This document shows positions 8,530 to 17,885 of a DNA stretch of 64,000 nucleotides, piece by piece; the first letter of the stretch is position 1, and every line of letters starts with the position of its first letter. A model generated the notes under the pieces. The model did no database searches. It saw only the letters and a list, made by a program, of their open reading frames with translations, and was not told the origin of the DNA. Source of the stretch: Schauerella aestuarii. Its GTDB lineage: Bacteria; Pseudomonadota; Gammaproteobacteria; Burkholderiales; Burkholderiaceae_B. The stretch is from NCBI RefSeq assembly GCF_009866805.1, contig NZ_SIZW01000040.1, positions 620,001-684,000 on the forward strand, read 5' to 3'. Made by a program: the position numbers and the translations under genes.

Positions 8530-9501
8530 CTAAGCGCTGACGCCCGTCGCCTCGGTGATGCCGGCGATCTGCCGGCCGCCAAACCGCGTCGATTGCTGCG
8601 CCGGGCGCGAGGCGGCCGCTGCCGGCCCGATCAGCGCGTCCAGATGGGCCTCCGAGGCGTCGAAAAGGCGCCAGTACAGTGCGCCGCATACTGCACGTGC
8701 TGCATGGCCGGGCCAGTCTGCCGGCAGCATCGGCTGCGGCAGGCGTGGGTCGTGCAACACGATTCGCCGCCAGTGGTGCAGCGCCAGCATCCGCAGGATG
8801 AACGCCTGCTCCGGGTCCAGTGGCGCGACTGTTTCCTCGTCGAGGTGTTTGACCAACGGCGCGAACTGGCGCGAAAACTGTCGATACTGCTCAGCCACGT
8901 CGGCCAGGTTCCAGCATTGCGGCGCAATTTGCGCGATCGGCAGGCCGCCCGCACCGGCCAGATCCTGCGCCGACAGCACCAGTGCCTTATCGGGAATCCC
9001 CAGCTCGTCCAGAATGCGATGCGCGGCACCCGCTTCGGTCTGCGGATGCGCAAAGAGCCCTGGGGCGATCATTCCGAATCCTTCCCATTCGAGCTCACGG
9101 CGAAGCTCACCGCGCTCGGCCAGGCCGTTATTGCCATTGCGCGGTAGCGCGACCAAGGTCCAATTGCCGTCCCACTCCAGCGCCGGCCCATCGTAGATCC
9201 GCGTGGATGCCCGCTGGGTGGTGCGCTCGCCAAGGGCCGAGAGCCGGTACAGGCTGCGCCGGCCATGTCTTTCCGACGTCAACCACCCTTGCGCCACCAG
9301 CCGGAAGACGCTGGTGCGCAGCAGGCGCTCGTTGATCCCAAGCGGCGTGAAGAGCGTGATCAGATCGCTCAGCCAGACTTCCCCGCCGCGCGGTGCCAGG
9401 GCATCGCCAAGAAACGTCACGCACAGCGACTTGGCGCGGGGCGGGTCGCTTTTCAAAAGACGAACGATGTGGCGCGAAAGCGGGGCGGGCGGTGGGGCCA
9501 T
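8530..9501 (-). CDS. paaX: PaaX transcriptional repressor of phenylacetate catabolism
   Basis: 323-residue PaaX-type repressor. N-terminal winged helix with the pattern RAKSLCVTFLGDALAPRGG, then SVFRLVAQGWL, and the conserved C-terminal domain with LHHWRRIVLHDPRLP and LPADWPG. In characterised systems PaaX represses paa operons and is released by phenylacetyl-CoA. The frame stays open upstream to 9741, but ATG 9501 matches the usual PaaX start; anything longer would run into paaA. Divergent from paaA; the 208-bp gap carries candidate operator repeats. Confidence 0.93.
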   Translation of the reverse strand: MAPPPAPLSRHIVRLLKSDPPRAKSLCVTFLGDALAPRGGEVWLSDLITLFTPLGINERLLRTSVFRLVAQGWLTSERHGRRSLYRLSALGERTTQRASTRIYDGPALEWDGNWTLVALPRNGNNGLAERGELRRELEWEGFGMIAPGLFAHPQTEAGAAHRILDELGIPDKALVLSAQDLAGAGGLPIAQIAPQCWNLADVAEQYRQFSRQFAPLVKHLDEETVAPLDPEQAFILRMLALHHWRRIVLHDPRLPQPMLPADWPGHAARAVCGALYWRLFDASEAHLDALIGPAAAASRPAQQSTRFGGRQIAGITEATGVSA

Positions 9502-9540
9502 AAGCCTGTGATGAAAAGGAAAATGAGCAGGTCTCGATAT

Positions 9541-9594
9541 GATACAGAAATTGAATGCGATACAGAAATACGTTTGACAGACGTTTTTTTGTAT
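9541..9594. promoter_or_regulatory. Candidate PaaX operator repeats
   Basis: The 11-mer GATACAGAAAT occurs at 9541-9551 and again at 9559-9569, an exact 18-bp period. An 8/10 match to ATACAGAAAT occurs on the opposite strand at 9585-9594. The repeats sit between divergent paaX and paaA and abut or overlap the paaA promoter hexamers, the expected place for a repressor site. Assignment to PaaX is inference. Confidence 0.55.
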
Positions 9595-9602
9595 TAAATA
9601 AT
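9574..9602 (+). promoter_or_regulatory. Candidate paaA operon promoter
   Basis: A perfect TTGACA minus 35 at 9574-9579 followed by an A/T-rich minus 10 region (TAAATA at 9595-9600 or AATAAT at 9597-9602; spacing 15-17). About 108 bases of leader precede the paaA ATG at 9710. Confidence 0.6.
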
Positions 9603-9709
9603 CGATGCATGGATGGCGCACATCCGACGGCAGTGCGAACCCGGGTTTTTCCGAGGATTCGCCAAGTCGGTCGGCAATCGAGGCGCCCGGATTCGAGGAG
9701 ACTTTCGAC

Positions 9710-10699
9710 ATGTACGCACAACTGGTGGAAACCGGCGTCAAGCAGGTTCGCAGTGCCGACGAGTTGCAAGGCGAAGAGCAGGCGTTTCAGCGCCGCATCG
9801 ACGATGGTGTTCGCATCGAGGCGAAAGACTGGATGCCCGAGGCGTACCGCAAAACGTTGGTGCGCCAGATCTCGCAGCATGCGCATTCGGAAATCGTGGG
9901 CATGCTTCCCGAGGGCAACTGGATCACGCGCGCGCCGTCGCTCAAGCGCAAAGCCATTTTGCTGGCCAAGGTGCAGGACGAGGCGGGCCACGGGCTTTAC
10001 CTCTACAGTGCGGCCGAAACGCTGGGCGTTTCGCGCGATCAATTGGTCGACGATCTGCACGCGGGCCGCGCCAAGTATTCGAGCATCTTCAATTACCCCA
10101 CGCTCACCTGGGCCGACATCGGCATGATCGGCTGGTTGGTCGATGGATCCGCCATCATCAATCAGATCCCGTTGTGCCGCTGTTCGTATGGTCCATATGC
10201 ACGCGCGATGGTGCGGGTCTGTAAGGAAGAGTCCTTTCACCAGCGGCAGGGTTATGACCTGTTGATCGAGATGTGCCGCAACGGCACGCCCGAGCAGAAG
10301 GCGATGTGCCAGGAAGCATTCAATCGTTGGTGGTGGCCCGCATTGATGATGTTCGGTCCGCCCGACGCCGATTCGCCCAATAGCGCGCAATCGATGCAAT
10401 GGAAGATCAAGCTTTTTTCCAATGACGAATTGCGCCAGAAGATGGTCGATCAAACCGTGCCGCAAGCCGATTATCTCGGCCTGACCGTGCCGGATCCCGA
10501 TCTCAAATACAACGAAGAAACGAAGCACTACGAATTCGGCGAGATCGACTGGAGCGAGTTCTATTCGGTGCTCAAGGGTCATGGACCCTGCAACCGCGAG
10601 CGCCTGGCCGCGCGGGTGAGCGCGCACGAAGAGGGCGCCTGGGTGCGCGACGCTTTGGCCGCCTACGGTGAAAAACAGCAACATCGCGAAGCCGCTTGA
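9710..10699 (+). CDS. paaA: 1,2-phenylacetyl-CoA epoxidase, catalytic subunit A
   Basis: 329-residue ferritin-like diiron oxygenase subunit. With PaaC, PaaB and the reductase PaaE it turns phenylacetyl-CoA into its 1,2-epoxide. Metal-binding helices include [15 protein letters not shown] and [10 protein letters not shown]. The [19 protein letters not shown] stretch (key: WWWP, FGPPD) is typical of PaaA. Starts at ATG 9710 with GAGGAG 9 bases upstream; the frame is open back to 9605, but nothing there looks coding. First gene of the paa operon. Confidence 0.97.
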   Translation: MYAQLVETGVKQVRSADELQGEEQAFQRRIDDGVRIEAKDWMPEAYRKTLVRQISQHAHSEIVGMLPEGNWITRAPSLKRKAILLAKVQDEAGHGLYLYSAAETLGVSRDQLVDDLHAGRAKYSSIFNYPTLTWADIGMIGWLVDGSAIINQIPLCRCSYGPYARAMVRVCKEESFHQRQGYDLLIEMCRNGTPEQKAMCQEAFNRWWWPALMMFGPPDADSPNSAQSMQWKIKLFSNDELRQKMVDQTVPQADYLGLTVPDPDLKYNEETKHYEFGEIDWSEFYSVLKGHGPCNRERLAARVSAHEEGAWVRDALAAYGEKQQHREAA

Positions 10700-10724
10700 G
10701 CGGCTCGTCACGAGGACGACAATC

Positions 10725-11012
10725 ATGAGCAGCAAGGAATGGCCTCTGTGGGAGGTCTTTATCCGCAGCCAGCACGGCCTGGCCCATAAACATGTGGGCA
10801 GCCTGCACGCGACCGATGCCGAAATGGCCATCAATCATGCGCGCGACGTGTATACGCGCCGCAACGAGGGTTTGAGTATCTGGGTCGTGCGCGCCGCCGA
10901 TATCGTGGCGAGCAGCCCATCGGACAAGGATCCCTTGTTCGAACCCGCCAACAGCAAGGTGTACCGGCATCCGACGTTTTTTCCGATGCCTGACGAAATC
11001 AAGCACATGTGA
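10725..11012 (+). CDS. paaB: 1,2-phenylacetyl-CoA epoxidase subunit B
   Basis: 95-residue PaaB, the small subunit that bridges PaaA-PaaC heterodimers in the epoxidase. Recognised from WPLWEVFIRSQHGLAHKHVG, DAEMAINHARDVYTRR and EGLSIWVVRA. Length is as usual. Starts at ATG 10725, 25 bp after paaA, with GAGGA about 8 bases upstream. The stop overlaps a possible GTG start of paaC. Confidence 0.96.
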   Translation: MSSKEWPLWEVFIRSQHGLAHKHVGSLHATDAEMAINHARDVYTRRNEGLSIWVVRAADIVASSPSDKDPLFEPANSKVYRHPTFFPMPDEIKHM

Positions 11013-11023
11013 GCGGGGGCGAC

Positions 11024-11791
11024 ATGAAGGACAACGCATTGTTCGAATTTGCCCTGCGCATGGGTGACACGACCTTGGTGCTGTCGCAGCGCCTGTCGGC
11101 GTGGTGCGGTCACGGCCCGATCCTGGAAGAAGACCTCGCGCTCACCAATACCGCACTGGATCTGCTCGGCCAGGCGCGTCTCTGGTTGAGTCTTGCCGGC
11201 GAGGTGGAAGGTGCGGGGCGGGATGAAGACGCGCTGGCTTACTTGCGCGATGCACCGGCCTTTCGCAATCCGCTGCTGGTCGAACGCCCCAACGGCAACT
11301 ATGCCGATACGATGGGCCGACAGTTTTTGTTCGACGTGTGGCATTACTTCCTGCTGCGCGAATTGAGTGCGTCGCCCGACGAGCGTGTGGCCGGCATCGC
11401 CGCCAAGTCGCTCAAGGAAGTGACGTACCACGTACGCCGTTCGTCTGACATGGTGGTGCGCCTGGGCGACGGTACGCCCGAGAGCCATACCAAGATGCAG
11501 GCGGCGATCGACAATCTCTGGCCTTACACGAACGAACTTTTCCAGGACGACGCGCTCGATGCTGCGGCCTGCGAGGCAGGTGTGGGATGCCATCTGGGCG
11601 GGCTGCGCGAGGCCTGGATGACGCAGGTGCGCGAAGTACTGGAAGAAGCCACGCTGACGGTACCCGATCCCGATTTTCCCGACTACGCGGCGTACACCGG
11701 CGGCCGGCAAGGGCGCCATACCGAAGCCTTGGGCTATCTGTTGGCCGAGATGCAAACCTTGCCGCGCACCTATCCGGGGGCGAAATGGTAA
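11024..11791 (+). CDS. paaC: 1,2-phenylacetyl-CoA epoxidase subunit C
   Basis: 255-residue structural partner of PaaA, a ferritin-fold protein without a functional metal site in known systems. Motifs: LRMGDTTLVLSQRLSAWCGH, DLLGQARLWL, VERPNGNYADT, and the C-terminal HTEALGYLLAEMQTL. ATG 11024 is chosen; a GTG at 11009 overlaps the paaB stop by 4 bases and would add five residues, so coupling is possible. Overlaps paaD by 7 bases at its end. Confidence 0.96.
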   Translation: MKDNALFEFALRMGDTTLVLSQRLSAWCGHGPILEEDLALTNTALDLLGQARLWLSLAGEVEGAGRDEDALAYLRDAPAFRNPLLVERPNGNYADTMGRQFLFDVWHYFLLRELSASPDERVAGIAAKSLKEVTYHVRRSSDMVVRLGDGTPESHTKMQAAIDNLWPYTNELFQDDALDAAACEAGVGCHLGGLREAWMTQVREVLEEATLTVPDPDFPDYAAYTGGRQGRHTEALGYLLAEMQTLPRTYPGAKW

Positions 11792-12294
11792 ACGCGATCG
11801 TGCAGGCTGAATCCAAGCAACTGATGCAGTGGTTGGGCGAGGTGCCCGATCCCGAGATTCCCGTGCTCTCCATCGTCGATCTGGGCATCGTGCGCGATGT
11901 GCAGTGGCGTGACGACACCTGCGTCGTCACGATCACGCCCACGTATTCGGGCTGCCCCGCGATGCGCGAGATTACCGAAGATATCCGCACGGTGCTCGCG
12001 CGCTACGGCGTGGATGACGTCGAAGTCGTGACCCAGCTCGCACCGGCGTGGACCACCGACTGGATGACCGAACGTGGCCGCACGGCATTGGGTGCCTACG
12101 GCATTGCCGCACCCACGCAACGCGCGATCGATATCTCCGGCATCAGCCGCCGCGTCGATGCGCCCGTGGTGGCCTGTCCGTTATGCGGTTCGCGCAATAC
12201 CCGCATGCTCAGTGCGTTCGGCTCCACAGCCTGCAAGGCGCTGTATCGCTGCGGGGATTGCCGCGAACCATTCGATTACTTCAAAGCGCACTGA
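11785..12294 (+). CDS. paaD: Phenylacetate epoxidase maturation protein PaaD
   Basis: 169-residue protein with an N-terminal MIP18/DUF59 domain (EVPDPEIPVLSIVDLGIVRDV; TPTYSGCPAM) and a C-terminal four-Cys zinc-ribbon-like module (CPLCGSRNT ... YRCGDCREPFDYFK). PaaD is needed for epoxidase activity and is thought to act in metal-cluster assembly. Starts at ATG 11785, overlapping the paaC stop, which suggests translational coupling. Confidence 0.95.
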   Translation: MVNAIVQAESKQLMQWLGEVPDPEIPVLSIVDLGIVRDVQWRDDTCVVTITPTYSGCPAMREITEDIRTVLARYGVDDVEVVTQLAPAWTTDWMTERGRTALGAYGIAAPTQRAIDISGISRRVDAPVVACPLCGSRNTRMLSAFGSTACKALYRCGDCREPFDYFKAH

Positions 12295-12308
12295 GTGCGC
12301 CCGCAATC

Positions 12309-13391
12309 ATGACGGCATTTCATTCCTTGAAAGTTCTGGACGTGGCGCGCAATACGCGTGACGCGGTGGTAGTGACGTTTGCGCTCCCGGACGACTTGCG
12401 CGACGCGTTCGCGTTTCGTCCGGGCCAATATCTCACGCTGCAGAAAGAGGTCGAGGGCGAATCGTTGCGCCGCTCCTATTCGATCTGCTCGGCGCCCAAC
12501 GACGGCGTATTGCGCGTGGCGATCAAGCGTGTGGACGATGGCGCGTTTTCAAGCTGGGCCAACCGCGCACTCGCGGCCGGTGAGCAGATCGATGTGATGG
12601 CGCCCGCCGGCAACTTCACGGCCGAGTTCGCCCCGGACCGCAAGCGTCACTATGTGGCGTTCGCCGTGGGCAGCGGTATCACGCCGATTTTCTCGCTGGT
12701 CAAGACGGCGCTCACGATCGAGCCGGAAAGCCGGTTTACGTTGTTCTTCGGCAATCGCGCGTCGTCGTCGGTGCTGTTTCGCGAAGAGATCGAAGATCTC
12801 AAGAACCGCTACATGCAGCGCTTGTCGCTCGTGTACATCATGAGCCGCGAAACGCAGGATATCGAACTCTTCAACGGGCGGCTCGACGGCGCCAAGGTAA
12901 ACGAGCTGCTGACGACCTGGCTGCGCGACGACCACATCGACGATGTGTTCGTCTGCGGACCGCAGACCATGACCGAGGATGTGGTGGCGGCATTGCAGGC
13001 GCGCGGTATCCCCAAGACGCAGATTCGCTTTGAGTTGTTCGGTGCGCCGAAAGGGCCGCGTGCGATGCGCACCGGTCACGACATGGCCGATGCGCCGGGC
13101 CGTGGCGATTGCGATGTGACGGTGATTCAAGACGGGCGCAGCCGCCAGTTTTTCATCAAGAAAAATAAGGACAGCGTGCTCGACTCCGCCCTGGCGCAGG
13201 GGATCGAGTTGCCGTATTCGTGTAAGGGCGGGGTGTGTTCGACCTGCCGTTGCAAAGTGATTGAAGGCGAAGTGGATATGGACGCCAATTTCGCGCTCGA
13301 AGACTACGAAGTCGCCCGCGGGTTTGTGCTCAGTTGCCAGAGTTATCCGGTAAGCGACAAGCTCGTGATCGACTTCGATCAAGAAACATAA
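12309..13391 (+). CDS. paaE: 1,2-phenylacetyl-CoA epoxidase reductase PaaE
   Basis: 360-residue electron-transfer subunit. An N-terminal FAD-binding ferredoxin reductase domain (RRSYSICSAP flavin motif near residue 58; GSGITPIFSL NAD(P) motif) is followed by a C-terminal plant-type 2Fe-2S domain with C-x4-C-x2-C (CKGGVCSTC) and a distant Cys in VLSCQSYP. It passes electrons from NADPH to the PaaAC diiron site. Starts at ATG 12309, 14 bases after paaD. Length is normal. Confidence 0.97.
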   Translation: MTAFHSLKVLDVARNTRDAVVVTFALPDDLRDAFAFRPGQYLTLQKEVEGESLRRSYSICSAPNDGVLRVAIKRVDDGAFSSWANRALAAGEQIDVMAPAGNFTAEFAPDRKRHYVAFAVGSGITPIFSLVKTALTIEPESRFTLFFGNRASSSVLFREEIEDLKNRYMQRLSLVYIMSRETQDIELFNGRLDGAKVNELLTTWLRDDHIDDVFVCGPQTMTEDVVAALQARGIPKTQIRFELFGAPKGPRAMRTGHDMADAPGRGDCDVTVIQDGRSRQFFIKKNKDSVLDSALAQGIELPYSCKGGVCSTCRCKVIEGEVDMDANFALEDYEVARGFVLSCQSYPVSDKLVIDFDQET

Positions 13392-13405
13392 ATTAGGAGA
13401 GATGC

Positions 13406-15070
13406 GTGTCCCAAGATTTGTTTGCTCGTCATCAGGCCGTTCTGGAAAAAGCCGTCGAAGCGGCTGCCGCACGCGGTTACTGGAGTCCGTTTTCCGAGTC
13501 GCCCAGCCCGCGCAATTATGGTGAGGGTGCCGCCGAGGCCGGTCAAAAGGCATTCGAGGATGCACGCGGCAAGCCATTTCCCCTGGAACTCGCCGATGCC
13601 TTCGATACGGTGGGTGGCGAATCCTCGCCGTTCGGCGGCGAGCTGGGCATTACCTACCCGCGCTTGTCGGCCGATGCCCTTGTTGCCGCCTCCACCCGCG
13701 CATTGGCCAACTGGCGCCGCGCCGGTCCCAAGGTTTGGGTCGGCGTCTGCCTGGAAATTCTGCACCGCCTGAATCGCGAGAGCTTTCAGATCGCGCATGC
13801 CGTGCAGCACACGACCGGTCAGGGCTTCATGATGGCGTTTCAGGCCGGAGGCCCGCACGCCCAGGACCGGGGTTTGGAAGCGGTGACGTATGCCTGGCAG
13901 GAAATGGCGCGCATCCCCGGTGTGGTCACCTGGGAAAAGCCGCAGGGCAAGAACGATCCGATCCGCATGGAAAAGCGGTTTACCGTGGTGCCGCGCGGCA
14001 TCGCGCTGGTGATCGGTTGCTCCACCTTCCCCACCTGGAACAGCTATCCAGGCATGTTTGCAAGTCTGGCCACAGGCAATACGGTGATCGTCAAGCCGCA
14101 TCCCGGCGCGATTCTGCCGCTTGCGATCACGGTCAAGATTGCCCGCGACGTGTTGACCGAAGCCGGATTCGATCCCGACACCGTGCTCCTGGCCGCGCAT
14201 GAGGCGGGCGACGCCCTGGCCGGCGAATTGGCCACGCGCCCCGAAGTGAAGATCATCGATTTCACGGGCAGCACCGCCAATGGCAACTGGCTCGAACAGC
14301 ATGCCACGCAGGCCCAGGTCTATACCGAAAAGGCCGGCGTGAATCAGGTCATCATCGACTCCACCGACGACATCAAGGGCGTGGCGCGCAACCTCGGCTT
14401 TTCGTTGGCCTTGTACTCGGGCCAGATGTGCACCGCGCCGCAGAATATCTACGTGCCGCGCGACGGCATCGATACCGCCGAAGGGAAGATGAGCTTCGAC
14501 GACGTGGTGGCCGCAATCGGCACGGCTGTCGAGAAGTTGAGCGGCGATGCGGCGCGCGCGGTCGAACTCACCGGCGCCATTCAAAACGAGCAGACGGCGG
14601 CGCGTATCGACGAGGCCCGCGCGTTGGGTTTGCCGATCGTGGCCGACAGCAAAACGCTCACCCATCCGCAGTTTCCGGATGCCCGCGTGCGCACGCCGCT
14701 CGTGCTGCGTGCCGAGGCCGACAATCCCGCGATCGCGCACGAATGGTTCGGCCCCATCAGCTTTGTGGTCGCAACCGATTCCACCACCCACAGCGTCGCG
14801 TTGGCGCAGCGCCTGATCAATGAGGCCGGCGCGTTGTCGTTCTCGGCCTACACCACCAGCGACGCGGTGGCGGCGCAAGTGCAGGATGCCGCCGAAGAAG
14901 CGGGCGTGTCGTGGTCGTTAAATCTGACGGGCCCGGTGTTTGTCAATCAAACGGCAGCGTTCAGCGACTTCCATGGCACGGGCGCCAATCCGGCCGCCAA
15001 CGCAGCGCTCTCCGACAGCGCTTACGTGGCCAACCGCTTCCGTGTGGTGCAGGCCCGCCGCCACGTATAA
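13406..15070 (+). CDS. paaN: Phenylacetate degradation aldehyde dehydrogenase PaaN
   Basis: 554-residue aldehyde dehydrogenase of the PaaN group, expected to oxidise the semialdehyde made when the oxepin ring opens. ALDH features: the nucleotide-fold region FTGSTANGNWLE and the catalytic Cys in SGQMCTAPQN. Unlike E. coli PaaZ (about 680 residues) there is no C-terminal MaoC-like hydratase domain, so ring hydrolysis must come from another protein. GTG start at 13406 with AGGAGA 5 bases upstream; 14 bases after paaE. Confidence 0.92.
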   Translation: MSQDLFARHQAVLEKAVEAAAARGYWSPFSESPSPRNYGEGAAEAGQKAFEDARGKPFPLELADAFDTVGGESSPFGGELGITYPRLSADALVAASTRALANWRRAGPKVWVGVCLEILHRLNRESFQIAHAVQHTTGQGFMMAFQAGGPHAQDRGLEAVTYAWQEMARIPGVVTWEKPQGKNDPIRMEKRFTVVPRGIALVIGCSTFPTWNSYPGMFASLATGNTVIVKPHPGAILPLAITVKIARDVLTEAGFDPDTVLLAAHEAGDALAGELATRPEVKIIDFTGSTANGNWLEQHATQAQVYTEKAGVNQVIIDSTDDIKGVARNLGFSLALYSGQMCTAPQNIYVPRDGIDTAEGKMSFDDVVAAIGTAVEKLSGDAARAVELTGAIQNEQTAARIDEARALGLPIVADSKTLTHPQFPDARVRTPLVLRAEADNPAIAHEWFGPISFVVATDSTTHSVALAQRLINEAGALSFSAYTTSDAVAAQVQDAAEEAGVSWSLNLTGPVFVNQTAAFSDFHGTGANPAANAALSDSAYVANRFRVVQARRHV

Positions 15071-15103
15071 AACGCAATCGAACAACAAAAACAGGAGACA
15101 GCG

Positions 15104-15892
15104 ATGACGTACCAGGATATTCAGTTCGATCTGACCGATGGCATTGCGCGGCTGACCCTCAACCGTCCCGACAAGCTCAACAGCTTTACGGGACGGATGC
15201 ACGGAGAGGTGGCTGACGCGCTCACACGCGTTGAAACCGAAGGCGCTCGCGTGCTCGTGATCACGGGTGCGGGCCGCGGCTTTTGCGCCGGCCAGGATCT
15301 GAGCGAGCGCCAGATGGCGCCGGGCGGCGAGCCGCCCGATCTGGGCGCCACGGTCGACAAGTACTACGCGCCCCTCGTGCGGCGCCTGAACGCGCTGCCG
15401 TTGCCGGTGGTGGTGGGCGTCAATGGCGTCGCGGCCGGTGCGGGCGCCAACCTGGCCCTGGCCGGCGATATCGTGATTGCCAAGGCGTCGGCCAACTTCA
15501 TTCAGTCCTTTTGCAAGCTCGGGCTGATTCCCGACACCGCCGGCACCTATTCGTTGCCCCGTCTGGTGGGGCGCGCCCGCGCACTGGGCTTGGCCATGCT
15601 GGGCGACAAGCTCTCGGCACAGCAGGCGCAGGACTGGGGGCTGATCTGGCAATGCGTGCCCGACGACGCGTTTGAAACGCGCTTGAATGAGCTCGCCGCG
15701 CATTTTTCGCGCGCGCCCACTCGTGGACTCGCCGAAACCAAGCGCCTCATGCTGGCGAGTCTGGGCAACGATCTGGATACCCAGCTCGATCTCGAACGCG
15801 ACACCATGCGCGAACTGGGCCGCAGCGCCGACTATGCCGAGGGTGTGAACGCCTTCCTGGGCAAGCGCGACGCCGTGTTCAAGGGAGCCTGA
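15104..15892 (+). CDS. paaG: 2-(1,2-epoxy-1,2-dihydrophenyl)acetyl-CoA isomerase
   Basis: 262-residue crotonase-fold enzyme closely resembling E. coli PaaG, which converts the ring-epoxide to the oxepin-CoA. Oxyanion-hole segments AGRGFCAGQDLSER and GVAAGAGANLALAGD, then FCKLGLIPDTAGTYSLPR and the C-terminal LDTQLDLERD and GRSADYAEGVNAFLGKR. Starts at ATG 15104 after AACAGGAGACAGCG. Followed after 2 bases by paaI. Confidence 0.95.
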   Translation: MTYQDIQFDLTDGIARLTLNRPDKLNSFTGRMHGEVADALTRVETEGARVLVITGAGRGFCAGQDLSERQMAPGGEPPDLGATVDKYYAPLVRRLNALPLPVVVGVNGVAAGAGANLALAGDIVIAKASANFIQSFCKLGLIPDTAGTYSLPRLVGRARALGLAMLGDKLSAQQAQDWGLIWQCVPDDAFETRLNELAAHFSRAPTRGLAETKRLMLASLGNDLDTQLDLERDTMRELGRSADYAEGVNAFLGKRDAVFKGA

Positions 15893-15894
15893 CC

Positions 15895-16365
15895 ATGGCG
15901 CTCGATTCGAATCGCGATGACGCACCCACCGATCCGCAGGCGCTGGCCGAGGCCGTCGGCAAAACGATGTTTGCCGCAGATACCGCCTCGCAGGGTCTGG
16001 GCTTGTCGCTGGACGAGATCGGTCCGGGCCGGGCCGTGATGACCATGACGGTGCGCGACGATATGCTCAACGGTCACCTCACGTGTCATGGCGGGTATCT
16101 TTTCGCCCTGGCCGACAGTGCGTTCGCCTTCGCTTGCAATGCGCGCAATGTGAGCACGGTGGCGTCCGGCGGCAGTATCGACTTCGTGGCGCCGGCCTTC
16201 GCCGGCGACCGCTTGAAAGCCAGTGCCCAGGAGCAATCGTTGGCGGGCCGCACCGGCCTGTACGACACCACCGTGACGAATCAGGACGGCAAGACCATCG
16301 CTTTCTTCCGCGGCCGGTCTTATCGCATCAAGGGACAAATCGTCGGCGAGCCGCCGGCGCAGTGA
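15895..16365 (+). CDS. paaI: Hydroxyphenylacetyl-CoA thioesterase PaaI
   Basis: 156-residue hotdog-fold thioesterase. Key segment: DDMLNGHLTCHGGYLFALADSAFAFACN (the HGG core and catalytic Asp). In known pathways PaaI hydrolyses dead-end CoA esters to rescue CoA. Starts at ATG 15895, 2 bases after the paaG stop, so surely co-transcribed. Confidence 0.94.
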   Translation: MALDSNRDDAPTDPQALAEAVGKTMFAADTASQGLGLSLDEIGPGRAVMTMTVRDDMLNGHLTCHGGYLFALADSAFAFACNARNVSTVASGGSIDFVAPAFAGDRLKASAQEQSLAGRTGLYDTTVTNQDGKTIAFFRGRSYRIKGQIVGEPPAQ

Positions 16366-16416
16366 TATCGCAGCGTGCGGCGCAGAGATGCCGCACGTCG
16401 CAGACGGAGACAAGAC

Positions 16417-17736
16417 ATGTTGGACACCACAATGAGCAAGCCCGGCCTGGATGCGATCGAGCATGCGAGCCGCGACGAGATCGAAGCGCTGCAACTCAAA
16501 CGGCTGAAATGGACGCTGGCGCATGCGTACGACAACGTGCCGCATTACAAGGCTGCATTCGATGCCGCCGGCGTACATCCGAGCGATCTGAAGCAACTGT
16601 CGGATATCAGCAAATTTCCGTTCACCACCAAGGCGGATCTGCGCAACAACTATCCCTACGGCATGTTTGCCGTGCCGCGCGAGCAGATCTCCCGCATTCA
16701 TGCGTCGAGCGGCACGACCGGCAAGCCGACAGTCGTGGGGTATACGAAAGGCGATCTGGATAACTGGGCCAATCTGGTCGCCCGGTCGATTCGCGCCGGG
16801 GGTGGGCGTGCGGGCGACATCGTGCATGTCGCCTATGGCTACGGACTTTTCACCGGCGGCTTGGGCGCGCATTATGGTGCCGAACGCTTGGGGTGCACCG
16901 TCATTCCGATGTCTGGTGGCCAGACTGAAAAGCAGGTGCAGCTGATTGCGGATTTCAAGCCCGACATCATCATGGTCACCCCGTCCTACTTCTGCAACAT
17001 CCTCGAAGAAATGAAACGCCAGGGGCACGAACCGCGCGAAAGCTCGCTGCGCCTGGGCATCTTCGGCGCCGAACCATGGACCGGCCAGATGCGTGCGGAT
17101 ATCGAGTCGCATGCGGGCATCGATGCGGTCGATATTTATGGCTTGTCCGAGGTGATGGGCCCGGGTGTGGCGAGCGAATGCGTGGAAACGAAGGACGGCC
17201 CTGTCATTTGGGAAGATCACTTCTATGCCGAGATCGTCGATCCCATCACCGGGCAACCGGTGCCCGATGGCGAAAAAGGCGAGCTCGTGTTCACCTCGCT
17301 TACCAAGGAAGCGCTGCCGATCATCCGCTATCGCACGCGCGATCTCACCGAATTGCTCGCGCCCACTTCGCGCAGCATGCGCCGCATGGGCAAGATCACC
17401 GGTCGCAGCGACGACATGCTGATCGTGCGCGGCGTGAATCTGTTTCCCACGCAGGTGGAAGAGCTGGTGCTGAAGATCGAATCGTTGGCGCCGCACTATC
17501 AACTGGTTCTGGACCGCCAGGGTAATCTGGACGAGCTGGACATCCTGACCGAGATTCGCCCTGAGTTCACGCACCTGTCGGAAACCGAACGCCGCGCGGT
17601 CGGCACCGAGCTGCAGTTGGCCATCAAGGCCTATATCGGCGTGACGGCACGTGTGCATGTGTCGGAAAGCGGTCAGATCGAACGCACGCTCACTGGCAAG
17701 GCGCGGCGCGTGATCGACAAGCGTCCGCGCGCGTGA
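16417..17736 (+). CDS. paaK: Phenylacetate-CoA ligase
   Basis: 439-residue AMP-forming ligase that activates phenylacetate, the entry step of the pathway. The P-loop SSGTTGKPTVVGYTKGDL (first 8 residues diagnostic), YGLSEVMGPGVASEC, and the hinge YRTRDLTELL are all intact. Starts at ATG 16417 with GGAGA 6 bases upstream; a longer frame from 16375 lacks a ribosome site. Last recognised gene of the operon; a terminator hairpin follows at 17886-17917. Confidence 0.97.
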   Translation: MLDTTMSKPGLDAIEHASRDEIEALQLKRLKWTLAHAYDNVPHYKAAFDAAGVHPSDLKQLSDISKFPFTTKADLRNNYPYGMFAVPREQISRIHASSGTTGKPTVVGYTKGDLDNWANLVARSIRAGGGRAGDIVHVAYGYGLFTGGLGAHYGAERLGCTVIPMSGGQTEKQVQLIADFKPDIIMVTPSYFCNILEEMKRQGHEPRESSLRLGIFGAEPWTGQMRADIESHAGIDAVDIYGLSEVMGPGVASECVETKDGPVIWEDHFYAEIVDPITGQPVPDGEKGELVFTSLTKEALPIIRYRTRDLTELLAPTSRSMRRMGKITGRSDDMLIVRGVNLFPTQVEELVLKIESLAPHYQLVLDRQGNLDELDILTEIRPEFTHLSETERRAVGTELQLAIKAYIGVTARVHVSESGQIERTLTGKARRVIDKRPRA

Positions 17737-17885
17737 TGGGTGAACGTCCTCGGGCGTGATGGAAAAAACTCTAAACGCGTCGAGGGCGAACATCCACAGG
17801 CCTATGGGACAAGCGCCCGACGACGCCTGACATGGTCGTCGCCGATCACGTCGACGGCAATCGCCAGTCAGCCGCCACTGAATTG

